Part shown: positions 59,497-64,000 of the stretch, one piece after another
How the letters are laid out: each line of letters opens with the position of its first letter
How positions within the stretch are numbered: the stretch's first letter is position 1
Source of the DNA: Pustulibacterium marinum
GTDB taxonomy: Bacteria > Bacteroidota > Bacteroidia > Flavobacteriales > Flavobacteriaceae
Direction of reading: 5' to 3'
DNA: 64,000 bases
NCBI RefSeq assembly: GCF_900116665.1
Contig: NZ_FPBK01000013.1
Coordinates: forward strand, 1 to 64,000
The notes under the pieces: generated by a model
Seen by the model: only the letters and a program-made list of their open reading frames with translations
Told to the model about the DNA's origin: nothing
The model's database searches: none
Made by a program: the position numbers and the translations under genes

Positions 59497-62400
59497 TTAT
59501 ATGTTTTGAAACTCTCGCATGAGTTTTAATCCTCTTTCAATAGAAGTTACCTTATCAAAGGTTATGAGTAAACGCAGCCCATTTCTAGTTTGTTTTTCCT
59601 TCAAGGTTCCACGTCCTTTTAAATGTTGAACATACTGCATTACCTTTTGAAATTTAGCACTCTGGTAAAACGGACTTTGCTGATCGGAAATAAAGTATCC
59701 AATCATTTTTCCTTTTTTCATGACAATTTTTTCGAGTCCCATTTCAGTTCCAATCCATTTGATACGTACACTGTTTAATAAGTCGATAGCTTCTTCTGGT
59801 AACGGACCAAAACGGTCTATCAAATTCGCTTCGTAAACTTGTAGAGCATCTTCGGTTTCAATCGTACTTAAATCATTATACAATTGTAAGCGCTCAGAAA
59901 TATTATTGATATATTCATCTGGATATAACAACTGAAAATCACTATCTATTTGTGTTTCGTTGACATAAGATTTGTCATTTTCGTCTTCATCGTACAGATC
60001 TTTAAACTCGTTTTCCTTCAGTTCAGCAATGGCTTCTTTTAGAATTTTTTGATAGGTATCAAAACCAATTTCATTCATAAAACCACTTTGTTCACCACCC
60101 AAAATATCTCCTGCTCCACGAATTTCCAAATCCTTCATAGCAATATTAAAACCACTTCCCAAATCTGTAAACTGTTCCAATGCCTGGATACGTTTACGCG
60201 CATCTTCGGTCATTGCAGAATATGGCGGAGTGATGAAATAACAGAATGCTTTTTTGTTACTTCTACCCACACGACCACGCATTTGATGCAAATCTGAAAG
60301 TCCAAAGTTATTGGCGTTGTTTATAAAAATAGTATTGGCGTTTGGAACATCTAAACCACTTTCTATAATTGTGGTAGACACCAGCACGTCAAAGTCACCA
60401 TTCATAAATGCCATCATCAAAGCTTCCAACTTTTTACCGTCCATTTGGCCGTGACCAATGGCTATTTTTGCATCGGGAACCAATCGCTGAATCATTCCAG
60501 CAACTTCTTTTATATTTTCAATTCTGTTGTGAATGAAAAATACTTGCCCTCCTCGTTGAACTTCATACGAAACCGCATCCCGAATCACTTCTTCATTAAA
60601 TTGAATCACCTGACTTTCTATAGGATAACGGTTTGGTGGAGGTGTATTGATGGTTGAAAGATCACGAGCAGCCATCAAACTGAATTGTAATGTTCTTGGA
60701 ATTGGTGTGGCCGTAAGCGTAAGTACATCTACATTTTCTTTGAGCGTTTTCAGTTTGTCTTTAACGGCAACTCCAAATTTTTGTTCTTCATCAACAATCA
60801 ACAATCCAAGATCTTTAAAAACTACATTTTTGTTGGCAAGTTGATGAGTTCCAATAATAATATCCACTTTTCCATCGGCTAAATCGGCCAGAGTTTCTTT
60901 CTTTTCTTTAGCAGTTCTAAATCGGTTTACGTAATCTACTTGCACCGGAAAATCTTTCATTCTTTCTTTGAAAGATCGGTAATGCTGAAACGCTAAAACC
61001 GTTGTAGGAACCAGAACTGCTACTTGTTTTCCGTTATCCACCGCTTTAAAAGCCGCACGCATAGCCACTTCGGTTTTACCAAAACCAACATCTCCACAAA
61101 CCAATCTATCCATTGGTTGTTCGCTTTCCATGTCAGCTTTTACTTCTGCTGTTGCTTTGCTTTGGTCTGGCGTGTCTTCATATAAAAACGAAGCTTCCAG
61201 CTCGTGTTGCATGTAACTATCTGGCTTATATTGATAACCTTTGTCAAGTTTTCGTTTTGCATACAAATTGATAAGGTTGAATGCAATTTCCTTAACTCGC
61301 GACTTGGTCTTTTTCTTTAGGTTTTTCCAGGCCGTACTACCCAGTTTGTATATTTTTGGTGGTTTCCCATCTTTGCCATTATACTTGGTGATTTTGTGAA
61401 GTGAATGAATACTCACGTACAAAATATCTCTATCACCATAAATCAATTTAATAGCTTCTTGGGTTTTACCTTCTACATCTATTTTTTGTAATCCGGCAAA
61501 TTTTCCAATACCATGGTCAATGTGGGTTACATAATCTCCAACAGAAAGCGTGGTGAGCTCTTTTAAGGTTAAAGCCTGTTTTTTGGCATATCCATTTTTA
61601 AGTTGAAACTTGTGATAGCGTTCAAAAATCTGATGATCTGTATAGCAAACAATCTTTTGTGCTTCATCAATAAACCCTTGGTACATGGAAAACACAAAGG
61701 TTTTGTAATGCACTTTAGTTTCCATTTCTTCAAAAATATCATGGAAACGTTTGGCTTGTTGTTCACTTACACAAGCAATATAATTGGTGAATCCGCTTTC
61801 GTGACGCTCATTTAAGTTTTCAATTAACAATTCAAATTGCTTGTTGAACGAAGGCTGCGGATTGGTATTGTATTCAATAAAATAGTCAGCTTTTAGGTAG
61901 GAAGTTGAACCAAACTCAATCACTGAAAATTTCAGGAGTTCTTTCAGTAATTCTTCAGAAGAAGAAAATAATTCTTCGGGTTTGGCGTGCTTAACGTCTG
62001 CCGAAAGCTTAGCAAAAGCATCTTCAGCTTTTTGATAAAGTGTATTGATTCTGGTATTTAGTAGATCAATATTTTTGCTGAAAATGAGTGTGTTTGAGGT
62101 AATGTATTTTAGAAAATTTTGTCGAACCTCATTGAGCGTTTTGTTTTCTACATTAGGTATAATGGTGATTTCCTTAATACGCTCGGTAGAAAGTTGCGTT
62201 TCCACATCAAAGGTTCGAATGCTATCAACTTCATCTCCAAAAAATTCAATACGATAAGGTTCGTCATTAGAAAAAGAAAATACGTCTACAATACCTCCAC
62301 GTACCGAAAATTCACCCGGTTCTGTTACAAAATCGACACGTTTAAACTGATATTCAAACAACACTTCGTTTACAAAATCCAAGGAAAGAGAATCATTTAC

Positions 62401-62838
62401 CTGAATTTTTAGTGTGTTTTTGTCTAACTCTTTTTTGGTGACTACTTTTTCAAAAAGCGCATCAGGATAACTTACAATAATTATGGGTTTCTTGCGCGAA
62501 TTGATTCTGTTCAAAACCTCGGCACGCAATAACACATTAGCATTGTCAGTTTCTTCAATTTGGTAAGGCCTGCGGTAACTTCCAGGGTAAAACAAAACAT
62601 GGTCTTGCCCAACCAATTGTTCTAAATCATTCAAATAGTAAGCCGCCTCTTCTTTATCATCCAAAAGCAACAAAAAAGGTTTATCACTTTCCTTAAAAAG
62701 ATCAGCAGTTAGAAACGATAAAGACGATCCTACAAGACCTTTGATATGAATTTTATTTTGTTTTTCGGCAATAGCTTTCCGCAGTTTCTGCGTTTGCGGA
62801 GACTGTGCAATTTTTTGAGAGATAAGATCTGTAATCAT
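59497..62838 (-). CDS. mfd: Transcription-repair coupling factor Mfd
   Basis: 1113 residues from the ATG at 62838 (MITDLISQKIAQSPQ). An ATG 72 bp upstream is possible, but the promoter -7 element lies between them. Domains: UvrB-like N-terminus (~1-330), RNA-polymerase-interaction domain (VGDYVTHIDHGIGKFAGLQ), RecG-like helicase domains with Walker A GDVGFGKTEVA and DEEQ box, ending in the TRCF C-terminal domain. It removes stalled RNA polymerase from DNA damage and recruits UvrA. Single gene, near-leaderless start. Confidence 0.95.
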   Translation of the reverse strand: MITDLISQKIAQSPQTQKLRKAIAEKQNKIHIKGLVGSSLSFLTADLFKESDKPFLLLLDDKEEAAYYLNDLEQLVGQDHVLFYPGSYRRPYQIEETDNANVLLRAEVLNRINSRKKPIIIVSYPDALFEKVVTKKELDKNTLKIQVNDSLSLDFVNEVLFEYQFKRVDFVTEPGEFSVRGGIVDVFSFSNDEPYRIEFFGDEVDSIRTFDVETQLSTERIKEITIIPNVENKTLNEVRQNFLKYITSNTLIFSKNIDLLNTRINTLYQKAEDAFAKLSADVKHAKPEELFSSSEELLKELLKFSVIEFGSTSYLKADYFIEYNTNPQPSFNKQFELLIENLNERHESGFTNYIACVSEQQAKRFHDIFEEMETKVHYKTFVFSMYQGFIDEAQKIVCYTDHQIFERYHKFQLKNGYAKKQALTLKELTTLSVGDYVTHIDHGIGKFAGLQKIDVEGKTQEAIKLIYGDRDILYVSIHSLHKITKYNGKDGKPPKIYKLGSTAWKNLKKKTKSRVKEIAFNLINLYAKRKLDKGYQYKPDSYMQHELEASFLYEDTPDQSKATAEVKADMESEQPMDRLVCGDVGFGKTEVAMRAAFKAVDNGKQVAVLVPTTVLAFQHYRSFKERMKDFPVQVDYVNRFRTAKEKKETLADLADGKVDIIIGTHQLANKNVVFKDLGLLIVDEEQKFGVAVKDKLKTLKENVDVLTLTATPIPRTLQFSLMAARDLSTINTPPPNRYPIESQVIQFNEEVIRDAVSYEVQRGGQVFFIHNRIENIKEVAGMIQRLVPDAKIAIGHGQMDGKKLEALMMAFMNGDFDVLVSTTIIESGLDVPNANTIFINNANNFGLSDLHQMRGRVGRSNKKAFCYFITPPYSAMTEDARKRIQALEQFTDLGSGFNIAMKDLEIRGAGDILGGEQSGFMNEIGFDTYQKILKEAIAELKENEFKDLYDEDENDKSYVNETQIDSDFQLLYPDEYINNISERLQLYNDLSTIETEDALQVYEANLIDRFGPLPEEAIDLLNSVRIKWIGTEMGLEKIVMKKGKMIGYFISDQQSPFYQSAKFQKVMQYVQHLKGRGTLKEKQTRNGLRLLITFDKVTSIERGLKLMREFQNI

Positions 62839-62844
62839 ACAAGG

Positions 62845-62875
62845 CAAAGATAGGTGTTCAATTTTTTTGCTACAA
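62845..62875 (-). promoter_or_regulatory. mfd promoter
   Basis: On the minus strand TTG (62875-62873), a 20-bp spacer and TATCTTTG (62852-62845). The -7 element ends only 6 bp from the preferred ATG, so the transcript would have almost no leader. Confidence 0.6.
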
Positions 62876-62990
62876 CCTGAAAGCTTAGGTTTTATGAGTT
62901 GTAAAGGCATTTTTAATATTTCTATAACAGCGAATTGCCGTCTGCAAATGTATTTTACGAACCTTGCTAAAATTCAGAAAAAATCACTTT

Positions 62991-64000
62991 ATGAGCACCA
63001 CTACTTTTGATGTATTTGTAATTGGAACCGGAACTGCGGGAAGAAGCGTAGCCCTAGCTTGTGCCAAAGCTGGTAAAAAAGTTGGGATAGCCGATAATCG
63101 GGAGTTTGGCGGAACCTGTTCCAACCGCGGTTGTGACCCCAAAAAAGTGTTGGTAGGCTTGACAGAGATTTTGCATAGATCTGAAAATATGCTGGGTAGT
63201 GGAATTACCAAATTACCTGAAGTAAGCTGGAGTGATGTTCAAGAATTTAAAAAGAAATTCACCGAAGGAATGCCGGAAGCAACCGAGAAAGATTTGCAGG
63301 AAGAAGGAATCACCATGTATCATCAATCACCCAAGTTTACAGGAGAACATGAATTACTGGTCGAAGGTAAAAAGGTAATTGCAGAAAAGATTGTAATTGC
63401 AACAGGTAGAGTTCCTATGCCTTTGAGAATTTCTGGAGGTGAACATGCGTTGACGAGTGATGATTTTCTGGAACTAAAGGAATTACCAGAAAGTATGGTG
63501 TTTATAGGAGCCGGATATATAGGGATGGAGTTTGCTCATATCGCAGCCAGAATGGGAGTGAAGGTTACTGTAATTGATGTTTCGGGCAGGCCACTTTCAA
63601 ATTTTGAAGAAGATATGGTGAGTTATATAACCAAAGCTTCGGAAGAATTAGGAATTCAATTTTACTTCAATACAGAAGTGACCAACATTAAAAAATTGAT
63701 TAAGAATTATAAAGTAATTGGCGAGTCTGATGGCAAAAAAGTAACCGTAAAAACCGAAATGATTTTCAACACAGCAGGGCGCATTCCAGCAGTGGCCGAA
63801 CTTAATTTGGAAGAAGGAAATGTTTCGTATTCTGATAAGGGAATTAAAGTGACTAAAAAATTAAAAAATACATCCAATAGAGATGTGTATGCTTGTGGTG
63901 ATGTTGCAGATAGTTCTGGTTTGCCATTAACGCCGCTTTCTTCAAAAGAAGCTGAAGTTGTTATTTCGCAATTACTAGAAGAAGAAAAAGAAAAAATGGC
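62991..64000 (+). CDS. Glutathione-reductase-like FAD/NAD(P) oxidoreductase, 5' part (cut by window edge)
   Basis: ATG at 62991, open to the window end (336 codons plus 2 nt). FAD motif VIGTGTAGRSVALACAKAG near residue 9; the redox disulfide is GGTCSNRGCDPKK (C-x4-C). The NAD(P)-binding motif is FIGAGYIGMEFAHIAARMG, and the second FAD contact is VYACGDVADS. The class is pyridine nucleotide-disulfide oxidoreductase group I. It is closest in look to glutathione/mycothione-type reductases of Bacteroidota rather than lipoamide dehydrogenase; the substrate is not set, as the C-terminal His-Glu part is outside the window. Divergent from mfd. Confidence 0.88.
   Translation, partial: MSTTTFDVFVIGTGTAGRSVALACAKAGKKVGIADNREFGGTCSNRGCDPKKVLVGLTEILHRSENMLGSGITKLPEVSWSDVQEFKKKFTEGMPEATEKDLQEEGITMYHQSPKFTGEHELLVEGKKVIAEKIVIATGRVPMPLRISGGEHALTSDDFLELKELPESMVFIGAGYIGMEFAHIAARMGVKVTVIDVSGRPLSNFEEDMVSYITKASEELGIQFYFNTEVTNIKKLIKNYKVIGESDGKKVTVKTEMIFNTAGRIPAVAELNLEEGNVSYSDKGIKVTKKLKNTSNRDVYACGDVADSSGLPLTPLSSKEAEVVISQLLEEEKEKM

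Noticed and set aside
1-64000. CRISPR arrays, rRNA, prophage or integrative element boundaries
   Set aside because: No regularly spaced repeats, no rRNA sequence and no integrase or phage genes. The tRNA-Asn has no repeated 3' end nearby that would mark an attachment site.

Overview
The window reads as chromosome of a low-GC member of the Bacteroidota, most likely a marine Flavobacteriaceae. Reasons: two TonB-dependent receptors with N-terminal carboxypeptidase-regulatory-like domains, two secreted proteases with C-terminal type IX secretion (T9SS) sorting domains, SdhCAB of the menaquinone/cytochrome-b type, a DUF5689 lipoprotein, a lycopene cyclase, promoters of the TTTG-N17-20-TAnnTTTG class, and almost no Shine-Dalgarno sequences except a perfect one before rpsU. 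I do not assign a genus. No prophage, CRISPR array or rRNA is seen. The only mobile DNA is the 3' end of an IS200/IS605-type transposase at the left edge.

Layout. 0-0.3 kb: IS200-like remnant. 0.3-5.8 kb: TonB receptor plus DUF5689 lipoprotein, divergent from a secreted EEP-family nuclease/phosphatase. 5.8-10.1 kb: hypothetical secreted protein and the sdhCAB operon. 10.4-13.0 kb: M24 aminopeptidase, alpha/beta hydrolase and GNAT enzyme. 13.1-19.9 kb: the most striking block. A BlaI-type repressor has three copies of a 16-bp palindrome around its promoter and is followed by three tandem M56 (BlaR1-like) membrane metallopeptidases, each ending in a TonB-C-like domain, then a TPR protein and a small lipoprotein that looks like a free-standing version of the same C-terminal domain. 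19.9-22.9 kb: outer-membrane-type protein, GT2 glycosyltransferase and flippase-like membrane protein. 22.9-26.1 kb: ruvC, hemW, cyclase-family hydrolase, DUF4260 and YjbR. 26.4-29.0 kb: DUF4407 protein, sugar acetyltransferase, rpsU and a small membrane protein.

29.1-35.7 kb: a TetR-TolC-adaptor-RND efflux operon with a consensus promoter overlapped by an inverted repeat. 35.8-39.4 kb: ECF sigma factor with a small membrane partner, polyprenyl synthetase, lycopene cyclase and a small secreted protein. 39.5-48.1 kb: a metal-homeostasis region. A TonB receptor is divergent from an MntR/DtxR-type regulator, an NRAMP transporter fused to a universal-stress domain, and a ZIP transporter. Then come DUF423 and the opposing feoA-feoB-(44-aa Cys-rich protein) operon. 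48.2-52.6 kb: SCO protein, T9SS-exported M1 aminopeptidase and RseP. 52.7 kb: tRNA-Asn. 53.2-56.0 kb: proC-proB-proA. 56.1-59.4 kb: YraN, an ACT-like protein and a T9SS-exported metalloprotease. 59.5-64 kb: mfd and a truncated glutathione-reductase-like flavoprotein.

The best candidate for an undescribed system is the 13.1-19.9 kb operon. It combines BlaI/BlaR1-type control with TonB-like periplasmic domains and TonB-box-like peptides (EVVxxG, xVVxGY) in the same proteins. This suggests a self-recognising or receptor-sensing protease relay rather than a beta-lactam sensor.
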